Shown piece after piece: positions 1 through 7,356 of a stretch of DNA of 35,648 nucleotides (the stretch's first letter is position 1; the number at the start of each line of letters is the position of its first letter). The notes under the pieces are model-generated. The model saw only the letters and a program-made list of their open reading frames with translations, searched no databases and was not told the DNA's origin. The position numbers were made by a program, and so were the translations under genes. Source of the stretch: Treponema sp. UBA937 (GTDB lineage: Bacteria > Spirochaetota > Spirochaetia > Treponematales > Breznakiellaceae); contig DBDH01000087.1 in NCBI GenBank assembly GCA_002293455.1, forward strand, positions 18,155-53,802, in the 5' to 3' direction.

Positions 1-630
1 GACAATAACGGCGATGACAACGACAGCGATGACACCGATAATGACAATGACGTCGTCGGCGATGACAACGATCCAGGGGACATCATCGAACAGAACGAAC
101 TTTTTAGCGAGATATCAGGTGTGATCCACTTTTTAACCAATGATAAAAAATACAGCGAAAAAAACCATACGTTTTGGCGGCGTCTTTCGGCAGACCAAAC
201 GCCGTCTGGCAGCATTAAGATGGATCTGCTTAAAGAGAGCGGGCACCGAAGCGGAGGCTATGGTTTTTTCTTCCGGGAAGGCAAGGTGAACGGCTCTGAA
301 TGTATGCTTACCGTACTTGTTCAAACAGGCGGAATGTATGCGATAGGGAAAGTCGTAGACGGTAAATACGAAGAAATTACCGCATGGAAAATCGGGAACA
401 CATTGCGGCAAGGCATCGGCATGTGGAATACCGTAGAAGTTTCCTGGGATGATGAAGAATATGTGTTATTTCTGAACGGAGTGGAGATAGACCGTTTCAG
501 AGATATGTACGAACCCCGGTGTTCCGGAAACGGAAGCGGAGCCGCGGCAGTAGTAACAAGGCAGGAACAGTTTCCAAATAATCCTGTGTATGTGAGATAT
601 AGAAAGTATGAAAACTATGAGATCCCATAA
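1..630 (+). CDS. 3' part of a gene with Asp/Asn-rich linker and beta-sandwich-like domain
   Basis: The reading frame is open from the first base and ends in TAA at 628-630, so the true start lies outside the window. The first roughly 27 residues are almost only Asp, Asn, Gly and Ser in imperfect short repeats (DNNGDDND, then SDDTDNDNDV), which looks like a flexible, possibly calcium-binding linker. About 165 residues follow with alternating beta strands and features such as GGYGFFFREG, WNTVEVSWDD and YVLFLNGVEIDRF. This pattern resembles concanavalin-like or laminin-G/DUF1080-type carbohydrate-binding sandwiches. A surface-exposed or lipoprotein role is inferred; no signal peptide can be seen because the start is missing. 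A GTG at 121 could serve as a start, but the clean upstream frame argues against it. Function is unknown. Confidence 0.7.
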   Translation, partial: DNNGDDNDSDDTDNDNDVVGDDNDPGDIIEQNELFSEISGVIHFLTNDKKYSEKNHTFWRRLSADQTPSGSIKMDLLKESGHRSGGYGFFFREGKVNGSECMLTVLVQTGGMYAIGKVVDGKYEEITAWKIGNTLRQGIGMWNTVEVSWDDEEYVLFLNGVEIDRFRDMYEPRCSGNGSGAAAVVTRQEQFPNNPVYVRYRKYENYEIP

Positions 631-640
631 CAAAAAGTGT

Positions 641-654
641 GTATAGAGCTATAC
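641..654. promoter_or_regulatory. Short dyad 5' of the tuf leader
   Basis: GTATAG and CTATAC are separated by two bases, 11 bases after the stop codon of the preceding gene. No T-run follows, so it is not an obvious terminator. It lies just upstream of two TTGACA hexamers (661-666 and 683-688) and could be an operator. Confidence 0.25.
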
Positions 655-682
655 TTCCGCTTGACAACTTCCGAGCTGCCTC

Positions 683-714
683 TTGACACAAATCGTTTAA
701 TTTGGGAATATAAT
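683..714 (+). promoter_or_regulatory. Promoter-like pair of hexamers
   Basis: A perfect TTGACA (683-688) and a perfect TATAAT (709-714) are separated by 20 bases, which is longer than the optimal 17. A second TTGACA lies at 661-666. If active, transcription would begin near 721 and run through the hairpin-rich region that follows. Confidence 0.4.
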
Positions 715-720
715 AAACAC

Positions 721-1013
721 GGTAAACCCTGACGGTTGAACCGCGGGTTTGGAATTAACGCTTTGTTAATTCGCGATCTTTGAAATTTTTCCGGTTTTTA
801 AAACCGGGTGATCACCGCGCGGAGCGGATAATCAGGAGGTGTAGACATATTCTGACGATTATCGATGTTTTTCCGGCGCGGAAATCTCGATGATCCAAAC
901 CGATCATCTAAAAGCGGAAACGTTAAAAGCGTATTCGCTCGGAGCAGTGTTGCTGGTGGGACAGGTGGAACGAGATGAAAATGAGGGTTTTGTTTTAAAC
1001 GCCCGAGTTTTTT
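721..1013 (+). ncRNA. Candidate structured RNA or long leader, hairpin-rich
   Basis: This gene-free stretch has a dense series of dyads. Hairpin 1 pairs AAACCC (724-729) with GGGTTT (745-750), with an inner CGGT/ACCG. Hairpin 2 pairs AATTAAC (753-759) with GTTAATT (765-771). Hairpin 3 pairs CCGGTTT (791-797) with AAACCGG (801-807). A long stem-loop follows: GATC 810-813 with 892-895, CCGCGCGGA 815-823 with 872-881 (one bulged G), and GATAATC 827-833 with GATTATC 857-863. Its apical loop carries an AGGAGGT at 834-840. CTCGG (938-942) can pair with CCGAG (1003-1007), which is followed at once by six T (1008-1013). It matches no RNA family I know (not tmRNA, RNase P, SRP or a tRNA). The start is inferred from the promoter-like hexamers and the end from the T-run. 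Confidence 0.3.
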
Positions 1014-1091
1014 GTGAGAGTTCTCCTTTTATTCCCGATAAATATCCAATCTTCACTGTTTTTAGTTGAAATTTTATAGTTTGCATGTATC

Positions 1092-1120
1092 TTGTCATCT
1101 TTGTGATGTTCAAGTATACT
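1092..1120 (+). promoter_or_regulatory. Probable promoter of tuf and the ribosomal operon
   Basis: TTGTCA (1092-1097) is followed after exactly 17 bases by TATACT (1115-1120). The predicted start near 1127 gives a leader of about 50 bases before the tuf ATG, with AAGGAGG just upstream of that codon. This is the best sigma-70-type promoter in the gap and would fire into the operon independently of the structured region before it. Confidence 0.6.
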
Positions 1121-1175
1121 TTCAAAACTTAAATCAATTTTTGTGTGCCTAAATAAAAGCAAGGAGGACACGTAA

Positions 1176-2366
1176 ATGGCTAAAGATAAGTTCACTAGTA
1201 CTAAAGTCCATATGAACGTCGGAACCATCGGTCACGTAGACCATGGAAAAACTACTCTCTCGGCGGCAATCACTGCTTACTGCGGTAAGAAATATGGTGA
1301 TAAAGTGCTAAAATATGACGAAATCGATAACGCTCCGGAAGAAAAAGCCCGCGGTATTACCATTAATACCCGTCACTTGGAGTATCAGTCGGATAAGCGG
1401 CACTATGCGCATATTGACTGCCCCGGCCACGCCGACTACATCAAGAACATGATCACCGGCGCCGCTCAGATGGACGGTGCTATTCTGGTAGTTTCCGCGC
1501 CTGATTCCGTTATGCCCCAAACACGGGAACACATCATTCTGGCCCGCCAGGTAGGCGTTCCGAACATGATCGTATTCCTTAACAAAATCGACCTGCTTGA
1601 CGATCCCGATCTGGTTGAATTGGTTGAAGAAGAAGTTAAAGACGTTCTTACCGCTAACGGTTTCCCCGGAGATGAAATTCCTATCATTAAAGGATCCGCT
1701 TTTAAAGCGCTTTCCGATATGGATAATCCTGAAGCGACAAAATGTATCGACGAATTGCTCAACGCGATGGATACGTATTTTCCCGATCCTGTCCGTGATG
1801 ATGAAAAACCCTTCCTTATGCCTATCGAAGACGTATTCACCATTCCTGGACGCGGTACGGTAGTAACCGGAAAAATCGAACGCGGCGTTCTTAAATTGAA
1901 CGAAGAAGTTGAAATTGTCGGAATCAGGCCCAGCAAGAAGACTGTTGCCACCGGTATCGAAATGTTCAACAAATTGCTTGAGGAAGGTGTTGCCGGATAC
2001 AACGTTGGTGTTCTTCTCCGCGGTATCGATAAAAAAGAAGTTGAACGCGGTCAGGTTCTTGCCAAACCCGGTTCGATTACTCCTCACGTTAAGTTTAAGG
2101 GGCAGATTTACTGTCTTTCCCAGGCGGAAGGCGGACGCCATAGTCCTTTCTTTAGCGGCTATCGTCCTCAGTTCTATTTTAGGACCACTGATATTACCGG
2201 TACTGTAACGCTTCCCGAGGGAAAAGAAATGGTTATGCCCGGCGATAATACCGAAATCAACGGTGAGCTGATTCACCCCATCGCTATGGAAAAAGGACTT
2301 CGTTTTGCTATCCGTGAAGGCGGCAGAACCGTTGCTTCCGGACAGGTTATTGACATTATCGAATAG
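1176..2366 (+). CDS. tuf: Elongation factor Tu
   Basis: The product is the 396-residue GTPase that carries aminoacyl-tRNA to the ribosomal A site. The G1 loop GHVDHGKT lies near residues 19-26, with DCPGH near 82 and NKID near 137. A GSAF replaces the more usual GSAL in the G5 loop. Domains 2 and 3 follow in full, and the length is normal. The ATG at 1176 has an AAGGAGG site nine bases upstream. It is the first gene of the ribosomal cluster and is preceded by a good promoter at 1092-1120. In many bacteria tuf follows rpsL-rpsG-fusA; here those genes are not directly upstream. Identification is very secure. Confidence 0.98.
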   Translation: MAKDKFTSTKVHMNVGTIGHVDHGKTTLSAAITAYCGKKYGDKVLKYDEIDNAPEEKARGITINTRHLEYQSDKRHYAHIDCPGHADYIKNMITGAAQMDGAILVVSAPDSVMPQTREHIILARQVGVPNMIVFLNKIDLLDDPDLVELVEEEVKDVLTANGFPGDEIPIIKGSAFKALSDMDNPEATKCIDELLNAMDTYFPDPVRDDEKPFLMPIEDVFTIPGRGTVVTGKIERGVLKLNEEVEIVGIRPSKKTVATGIEMFNKLLEEGVAGYNVGVLLRGIDKKEVERGQVLAKPGSITPHVKFKGQIYCLSQAEGGRHSPFFSGYRPQFYFRTTDITGTVTLPEGKEMVMPGDNTEINGELIHPIAMEKGLRFAIREGGRTVASGQVIDIIE

Positions 2367-2389
2367 GTTTTGGATTGTGAAAAGTGTAT

Positions 2390-2429
2390 CCCTGTCAATA
2401 TGTATTGACTTCAATAGGTATTGATAGGG
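2390..2429 (+). promoter_or_regulatory. Alternating hairpins between tuf and rpsJ
   Basis: The 81-base spacer contains TCAATA and TATTGA elements in alternating order. One fold pairs 2390-2400 with 2419-2429, an 11-bp stem with one G-U pair. The other pairs TATTGA (2403-2408) with TCAATA (2411-2416). The inner hairpin can nest inside the outer one, while neighbouring arms can also pair differently, as in attenuators. No T-run follows, so RNA processing or translational tuning is more likely than termination. Confidence 0.45.
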
Positions 2430-2447
2430 GCATTTTCTGGAGGAATA

Positions 2448-2756
2448 ATGGCTAAGGAACGAATTCGCGTCCGTTTACGCGGTTTCGATGTTGAACTTAT
2501 TGATCAAAGCGCAAAGTCCATTGTGCAGACCGTGCAAAAGGCCGGCGCAAAGGTTGCGGGACCTATTCCGCTTCCAACCCGCATTAACAAGGTAACGGTT
2601 CTTCGTTCGCCTCACGTTAACAAAAAGGCGCGGGAACAGTTTGAAATGCGGACCCATAAACGCCTGATCGATATTATCAATCCTTCTGCTGAAGTTATGG
2701 ATTCGTTAATGAAGCTGGAACTTCCCGCGGGTGTGGATGTAGAAATAAAGCAGTAA
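2448..2756 (+). CDS. rpsJ: 30S ribosomal protein S10 (NusE)
   Basis: The product is a 102-residue 30S head protein that also serves as the antitermination factor NusE. It starts MAKERIRVRLRGFDVELID and contains the family segment GPIPLPTRINKVTVLRSPH. The ATG at 2448 is chosen because GGAGG lies at 2439-2443 and the length then equals the usual 102. A TTG at 2421 would add nine non-homologous residues and sits within the upstream hairpin. It is the first gene of the S10 block after tuf. Confidence 0.97.
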   Translation: MAKERIRVRLRGFDVELIDQSAKSIVQTVQKAGAKVAGPIPLPTRINKVTVLRSPHVNKKAREQFEMRTHKRLIDIINPSAEVMDSLMKLELPAGVDVEIKQ

Positions 2757-2813
2757 TCTGTTTTTTTTATGTAAGCATGATGTTTTAATGAAATATTAAG
2801 CTTTTTGTGCAAG

Positions 2814-2862
2814 AAAAATCCTTAAGGGTTTTTAATAAGCAGACGGTTCTGAGACCTCAGAA
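2814..2862 (+). promoter_or_regulatory. Two hairpins between rpsJ and rplC
   Basis: Within the 135-base spacer, AAAAATCC (2814-2821) pairs with GGGTTTTT (2826-2833) around a TTAA loop, giving a stem that carries its own U-rich 3' arm. TTCTGA (2847-2852) pairs with TCAGAA (2857-2862) around GACC. The first resembles a weak intrinsic terminator or attenuator. No clear promoter was seen here. The rest of the spacer is AT-rich, with eight T at 2761-2768. Confidence 0.4.
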
Positions 2863-2891
2863 TAGCGTGCTGTAGTTTTTGGAGTTGCAAG

Positions 2892-3512
2892 ATGTTGGGT
2901 CTGATGGCCAAAAAAGTGGGCATGACACAGGTCTTCGATGAAAGCGGTAACTTAGTCCCGGTGACGGTTATGCGCATTGATCCGAATATTGTCATCGCTC
3001 AAAAAACCGAAGCCGAGGATGGTTATTCCGCGGTGGTTCTCGGTTTGGACGACATGAAAGAGAGTAGGGCGACAAAGCCCTACGCGGGACAGTTCCCGGA
3101 AAATATTAAACCGAAAAAGCGTTTAAGAGAGTTTCGGGATTTTGAAAAAGAATGCGCGGTAGGCGATTCTTTGGGAATTGAAGTTTTTGAAGGCTGCCGT
3201 TACGTCGATGTAACCGGTATTTCAAAGGGTAAGGGTTTTCAGGGTGTTATGAAGCGCTGGAACTTCGGCGGCGGGCGCAATACCCACGGTTCAAAGTTTC
3301 ATCGCGAACCCGGTTCTACCGGTCAATCAACCTATCCCGGACGGACCTTTAAAAACGTAAAGATGCCTGGCCGCATGGGCAGGGAAAAGGTGACTGTCTT
3401 GAGTCTTAAAGTCGTCAAGGTAGATATGGAAAATCAGCTTATCATGGTTCATGGCGCTGTTCCCGGTAATAACAAGGGAATTGTGGTCGTCAGAACCGCG
3501 GTGAAGAAGTGA
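2892..3512 (+). CDS. rplC: 50S ribosomal protein L3
   Basis: The product is a 206-residue early-assembly 50S protein whose central loop reaches toward the peptidyl transferase centre. It begins MLGLMAKKVGMTQVFDESG and contains the conserved loop NTHGSKFHREPGSTGQ. Gln145 in that loop corresponds to the glutamine that PrmB methylates in other bacteria. GGAG precedes the ATG at 2892. The stop is 11 bases before the rplD start. Confidence 0.97.
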   Translation: MLGLMAKKVGMTQVFDESGNLVPVTVMRIDPNIVIAQKTEAEDGYSAVVLGLDDMKESRATKPYAGQFPENIKPKKRLREFRDFEKECAVGDSLGIEVFEGCRYVDVTGISKGKGFQGVMKRWNFGGGRNTHGSKFHREPGSTGQSTYPGRTFKNVKMPGRMGREKVTVLSLKVVKVDMENQLIMVHGAVPGNNKGIVVVRTAVKK

Positions 3513-3523
3513 TGAGGGACGAC

Positions 3524-4198
3524 ATGAATCGGACAGTATATTCCATTGAAGGCAAAGAACTCAGAAACATCGAATTGGACGAAGCCGTTTTCGGTCTTCC
3601 GATTAACGAAGATGTAATCTGGTATGCCATTAATAATGAATTAGCCAACAAACGGCTTGGAACAGCCTGCACAAAAGACCGCGGGGAAGTTCATGGTTCC
3701 AATGCCAGGCCGTATAAGCAGAAAGGTACCGGCCGCGCCCGCCGTGGTGATAAAAAATCCCCCGTAATTGTCGGCGGCGGTGTGGTATTTGGTCCCAAAC
3801 CAAGGGATTTTTCTTACGCGATGCCTAAAAAGGCCAAGCGCCTTGCCATGAAAAGTATTTTAAGTTTGAAAGCTCAAAGCGATATGCTTAAAGTCGTGGA
3901 AGATTTTTCCATTGAGAACGGCAAGACCAAAGAGTTGGCAAATATCTTAAAGAGCCTGGGTGATAACGAAAGAACCGTTATCATTCTTAAAGATGATGAT
4001 GAAATGATCAAAAGAGCCGGAAGAAATATTCCCCGGCTTACCTTCCTTTCATATAACCGCCTCAGAGCTCACGATCTTTTTTACGGCCGCCAGGTTATCG
4101 TGCTTGAATCCGCGGTAAAAAACTTGAGTGATTTTTACGGCGAAAATCCGGAAAAATCCGTTGAAGTCTCTGAAGGAGCCCAAGGGGGCGCGGAATGA
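3524..4198 (+). CDS. rplD: 50S ribosomal protein L4
   Basis: The product is a 224-residue 50S protein lining the exit tunnel. The basic tunnel loop is visible as HGSNARPYKQKGTGRARRG followed by VFGPKPRDF. The ATG at 3524 is preferred because GAGGGA (3514-3519) sits four bases upstream and the product then begins MNRTVYSIEGKE. An in-frame ATG at 3512 overlaps the rplC stop and cannot be excluded. In E. coli L4 autoregulates the S10 operon; whether it does so here cannot be read from the sequence. The 3' end overlaps rplW by four bases (ATGA). Confidence 0.96.
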   Translation: MNRTVYSIEGKELRNIELDEAVFGLPINEDVIWYAINNELANKRLGTACTKDRGEVHGSNARPYKQKGTGRARRGDKKSPVIVGGGVVFGPKPRDFSYAMPKKAKRLAMKSILSLKAQSDMLKVVEDFSIENGKTKELANILKSLGDNERTVIILKDDDEMIKRAGRNIPRLTFLSYNRLRAHDLFYGRQVIVLESAVKNLSDFYGENPEKSVEVSEGAQGGAE

Positions 4199-4479
4199 TA
4201 TACGAGAACATATTGATTGAGCCGGTACTTTCGGAAAAAACAAATCAAATGCGGGAAGAAGGAAAATATACCTTCAAAGTTGATCTTTCCGCAACGAAAA
4301 TTCAGGTAAAGGAAGCGGTTCGCAAACTTTTTAATGTGAACCCTATTTCTTGTACGATTATGGTTGTCGGTGGTAAGCCTAAGCGGCAGCGGTATAAATC
4401 CGGATACACATCGACTTGGAAGAAGGCTATTGTACGTCTGCCTAAGAACGAAAAAATCGGCCTTTTTGACGGCGTGTAA
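4195..4479 (+). CDS. rplW: 50S ribosomal protein L23
   Basis: The product is a 94-residue protein at the tunnel exit that docks trigger factor and SRP in other bacteria. It contains the family core IEPVLSEKTNQM and the terminal strand RYKSGYTSTWKKAIVRL. The start codon overlaps the rplD stop as ATGA, so translation is probably coupled. Length is typical. Confidence 0.95.
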   Translation: MIYENILIEPVLSEKTNQMREEGKYTFKVDLSATKIQVKEAVRKLFNVNPISCTIMVVGGKPKRQRYKSGYTSTWKKAIVRLPKNEKIGLFDGV

Positions 4480-4504
4480 AGATAAGGGAGTTTAAGGTAA
4501 CTAT

Positions 4505-5332
4505 ATGGGTGTTAAAACGTATAAGCCTATAACGCCGGGGATGCGGCAGCGGATCGCCCTTGATAATTCAGGGTTGACCACAGATAAGCCGGAAAAATCC
4601 CTTACTACAGGCAGGTCAGAGAAGGCCGGCCGCGGCGCAAAAGGCCGTATCAGCGTGTGGCATAAGGGCGGCGGACACAAACGCCGTTACAGGGAAATTG
4701 ATTTCAGAAGGGATAAAATCGGTATCCCCGGAGTGGTTGCTACCATCGAATATGATCCTAATCGCACATCAAATATTGCTTTGATTAAGTATGCTGATGG
4801 CGAAAAGCGGTACATCATTGCCCCTAAAACCTTGAAGGTAGGCGCAAAGATTATGAGCGGCCCGGGCGCTTCCATCGAGATTGGGAATGCTCTGCCTTTG
4901 GAGAACATTCCTTTGGGATTCACCGTTCATAATGTTGAGTTAACCCTCGGAAAAGGCGGCCAGATGGTTCGTTCCGCCGGCGGCGGCGCTCTTATTGCCG
5001 CGAAAGAAGGCGATTATGTGACCCTCAAACTTCCTTCCGGTGAAATGAGGATGGTATTCAAGAAATGCTACGCCACCATCGGTTCCGTCGGAAATGAAGA
5101 TTCAATGAACGTTCAGCTTGGAAAGGCAGGCCGGACCCGCTGGCTTGGTATCAGGCCTACGGTCCGCGGTATGTCTATGAACCCGGTTGACCACCCACAT
5201 GGAGGCGGTGAAGGACGCAACAAGGGTATGCACCCTGTTACTCCCTGGGGCCAGCCTACGAAAGGGTATAAGACCAGGAATAAGCATAAACCATCTTCCC
5301 GGTTTATTGTCAGCCGCGGTAAGAAGAAATAG
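4505..5332 (+). CDS. rplB: 50S ribosomal protein L2
   Basis: The product is a 275-residue primary 23S rRNA-binding protein needed for peptidyl transfer. It contains GRISVWHKGGGHKRRYR near the N terminus and the conserved NPVDHPHGGGEGRNKG near the C terminus; the histidine of that motif is functionally important in E. coli. The tail is basic and ends SRGKKK. The ribosome-binding site is a modest AAGG about seven bases upstream. Confidence 0.98.
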   Translation: MGVKTYKPITPGMRQRIALDNSGLTTDKPEKSLTTGRSEKAGRGAKGRISVWHKGGGHKRRYREIDFRRDKIGIPGVVATIEYDPNRTSNIALIKYADGEKRYIIAPKTLKVGAKIMSGPGASIEIGNALPLENIPLGFTVHNVELTLGKGGQMVRSAGGGALIAAKEGDYVTLKLPSGEMRMVFKKCYATIGSVGNEDSMNVQLGKAGRTRWLGIRPTVRGMSMNPVDHPHGGGEGRNKGMHPVTPWGQPTKGYKTRNKHKPSSRFIVSRGKKK

Positions 5333-5341
5333 GAGAGAAGG

Positions 5342-5623
5342 GTGTCAAGATCTATAAAGAAAGGGCCCTTCATTGAGAAGAGCCTCTACAAGAAAGTATT
5401 GGACGCGAGTAAGGCCGGCGACAGGAAGATGATTAAAACCTATTCCCGTTGTTCCACCATTATTCCTGAAATGGTCGGCGGTACTATTTCGGTGTACAAC
5501 GGAAAAACATGGATACCGGTATACATCACCGAAAATCTGGTTGGGCATAAACTTGGTGAGTTCGCGCCGACCCGGATTTTCCGCGGTCACGCGGGTTCCG
5601 ATAAAAAGGCTGGGAAAAAGTAG
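5342..5623 (+). CDS. rpsS: 30S ribosomal protein S19
   Basis: The product is a 93-residue head protein that contacts A-site tRNA together with S13. The sequence starts with SRSIKKGPFIEKSL and contains GHKLGEFAPTRIFRGH, both diagnostic. It starts with GTG at 5342, with GGAGAGAAG directly upstream. It lies nine bases after rplB. Confidence 0.97.
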   Translation: MSRSIKKGPFIEKSLYKKVLDASKAGDRKMIKTYSRCSTIIPEMVGGTISVYNGKTWIPVYITENLVGHKLGEFAPTRIFRGHAGSDKKAGKK

Positions 5624-5629
5624 GCGGTT

Positions 5630-5992
5630 ATGGAAAAGAAAAGCGGTTACAAAGCGGTTACAAAGTTTCTTATCGCCTCCCCCTATAAGGTACGGCCGGT
5701 TGCGGATTTAATCCGCCGGAAAGCCTATCCGGAAGCGATGTCCGTTCTGGAAAATATGCCTCATAAGGGTGCCAAGCTGATCAGAAAAACCGTAAAATCG
5801 GCAGCTTCAAATGCCTTAAACGCAAACAAGAAGCTCGATGAAGACATGCTGTATGTCAGGGAAGTTATGATTGATGAAGGTCCCCGCCTCAAGCGGATTT
5901 GGTTCCGTGGAAAAGGCCGGGCCGATATGCTTCTTAAAAGAATGTGCCACATTACTGTGGTAGTAGATGAAACCGGAAAGGCGGAGGATTAA
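5630..5992 (+). CDS. rplV: 50S ribosomal protein L22
   Basis: The product is a 120-residue tunnel protein. The conserved hairpin region GPRLKRIWFRGKGRADM near residue 85 is where macrolide-resistance changes occur in other bacteria, and HITVVV follows. The gene begins six bases after the rpsS stop. An 11-base tandem repeat at its very start is absorbed in different codon phases and appears incidental. Confidence 0.96.
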   Translation: MEKKSGYKAVTKFLIASPYKVRPVADLIRRKAYPEAMSVLENMPHKGAKLIRKTVKSAASNALNANKKLDEDMLYVREVMIDEGPRLKRIWFRGKGRADMLLKRMCHITVVVDETGKAED

Positions 5993-5993
5993 A

Positions 5994-6698
5994 GTGGGTC
6001 AAAAAGTTAATCCAATTGGACTCCGGATTGGTATCAATAAAACCTGGGCTTCACGCTGGTATGTGGATCCCAAAGAATATGCCAACACGCTTCATGAAGA
6101 TTTAAAACTCAGAAAGTTCATCATGAACATGAGCGAAACCAAGGGCGCGGATATCGCGGAGCTGGAAATTATCCGGCATCCCCAAAGAATCACTATTGTG
6201 ATTCATACGGCGCGTCCTGGTGTCATCATCGGGGTGAAAGGCGCAAATATTGAGAAAATCGGCGTAGAACTTCAGAAGATTGTCAGCAAAAAGGTCCAGA
6301 TCAAGATTAAAGAAGTCCGGAACGCGGATAATAACGCGCAGATTGTCGCCCAGAATATTGCCCGGCAGCTTTTGGCAAGGGGTTCTTTCAGAAGAACCAT
6401 GAAACAAGCCATCAGCAACGCGATCAAAAAAGGCAACGCTCAGGGTGTTAAGGTCAGGCTTTCAGGCCGTCTCGGCGGTGCGGAAATGTCCCGGACGGAA
6501 GAAGCCAAGGAAGGAAGGATTCCCCTTCATACCCTCCGGGCGGATATAGATTACGCTTTCGCCGAAGCCATGACCGGATTTGGTGTTATCGGCATCAAAG
6601 TTTGGGTTTACAACGGAATGAAGTACGGCAAGGAACAGAAAGAAGATGCGGGTGCTCTGGTCCGAAAGCGGCGTGAACGCACCCCGGCAAGGAGTTAA
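5994..6698 (+). CDS. rpsC: 30S ribosomal protein S3
   Basis: The product is a 234-residue 30S head protein at the mRNA entry channel. It opens with GQKVNPIGLRIG, the universal S3 start. The KH domain loop reads VIIGVKGANIEKI, a GxxG with Val in place of the frequent Lys. The C-terminal domain contains SGRLGGAEMSR and a KVWVYNG strand. The GTG at 5994 lies one base after the rplV stop, with GGAGG inside the end of rplV. An upstream extension would not fit the family. Confidence 0.97.
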   Translation: MGQKVNPIGLRIGINKTWASRWYVDPKEYANTLHEDLKLRKFIMNMSETKGADIAELEIIRHPQRITIVIHTARPGVIIGVKGANIEKIGVELQKIVSKKVQIKIKEVRNADNNAQIVAQNIARQLLARGSFRRTMKQAISNAIKKGNAQGVKVRLSGRLGGAEMSRTEEAKEGRIPLHTLRADIDYAFAEAMTGFGVIGIKVWVYNGMKYGKEQKEDAGALVRKRRERTPARS

Positions 6699-6701
6699 GG
6701 T

Positions 6702-7133
6702 ATGCTGAGTCCTAAGCGTATAAAACACCGTAAAGTGCAGCGGGGTACGATGCCCGGCAACGCGACAAGGGGAAATGTTGTTGCTTTCGGCGACTTCGCC
6801 CTTGTTGCCATGGATCGGATGTGGATTACCAACCGGCAGATTGAAGCTGCCCGTGTTGCTTTGAATCGTAAAATTAAAAGGGGCGGAAAGGTTTGGATTC
6901 GGATATTCCCCGACAAGCCCTATTCCAAGAAACCCGCCGAAACCCGCATGGGTAAAGGTAAGGGAGCTCCCGAATATTGGGTTGCCGTGGTAAAACCCGG
7001 AACCATCATGTTTGAGCTTGGCGGCGTTGAAAAGAATTTGGCTGAAGAAGCGATGCATCTTGCCGGATCTAAATTGCCGATTAAAACCAGATTTGTTGTC
7101 CGCGCCGATATGGAACTCGGCGGACAGGCTTAA
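6702..7133 (+). CDS. rplP: 50S ribosomal protein L16
   Basis: The product is a 143-residue 50S protein near the A site. Diagnostic stretches are MLSPKRIKHRKVQRG, RGGKVWIRIFPDKP and RMGKGKGAPEYWVAVVKPG. Length is slightly above the usual 136-138. The ATG at 6702 follows the rpsC stop by three bases. Confidence 0.97.
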   Translation: MLSPKRIKHRKVQRGTMPGNATRGNVVAFGDFALVAMDRMWITNRQIEAARVALNRKIKRGGKVWIRIFPDKPYSKKPAETRMGKGKGAPEYWVAVVKPGTIMFELGGVEKNLAEEAMHLAGSKLPIKTRFVVRADMELGGQA

Positions 7134-7144
7134 GGAGGCTATAT

Positions 7145-7342
7145 ATGAAGAATTCATTCAAGAATTTAAGCCTTCCTGAGCTCAAGGCAAAACGGGACGA
7201 GCTTAATAAAAAGTATTTGGAACTAAGGTTCCAAATGGTTATTGGGCATGTTGATAATCCGCTCCAGAAGCGGACCATGCGCCGCCAGATTGCCAGGGTT
7301 AACACCTTAATCCGGCAGCACGAACTGGCTTCAAAAGCGTAA
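7145..7342 (+). CDS. rpmC: 50S ribosomal protein L29
   Basis: The product is a 65-residue helical protein near the tunnel exit. LPELKAKRDELNKKYLELRFQ and the basic RRQIARVNTLIRQ are typical. A strong AAGGAGG precedes the ATG at 7145. Confidence 0.95.
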   Translation: MKNSFKNLSLPELKAKRDELNKKYLELRFQMVIGHVDNPLQKRTMRRQIARVNTLIRQHELASKA

Positions 7343-7356
7343 ACAGGGAGCATAGC

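Noticed and set aside
904..1125. Minus-strand frame of 73 codons in the tuf upstream gap
   Set aside because: Low-complexity Lys/Thr/Ser composition, no ribosome-binding site, and overlap with the structured region.
1308..2414. Long minus-strand frame of 368 codons opposite tuf
   Set aside because: It is a shadow of the highly biased tuf codons. The product has no recognisable motif and runs fully antisense to EF-Tu.
5640..5665. 11-base tandem repeat at the start of rplV
   Set aside because: It is read in different phases as normal L22 residues and looks incidental.
6462..7157. 231-codon minus-strand frame opposite rpsC and rplP
   Set aside because: It is fully covered by two certain ribosomal genes and has no family features.
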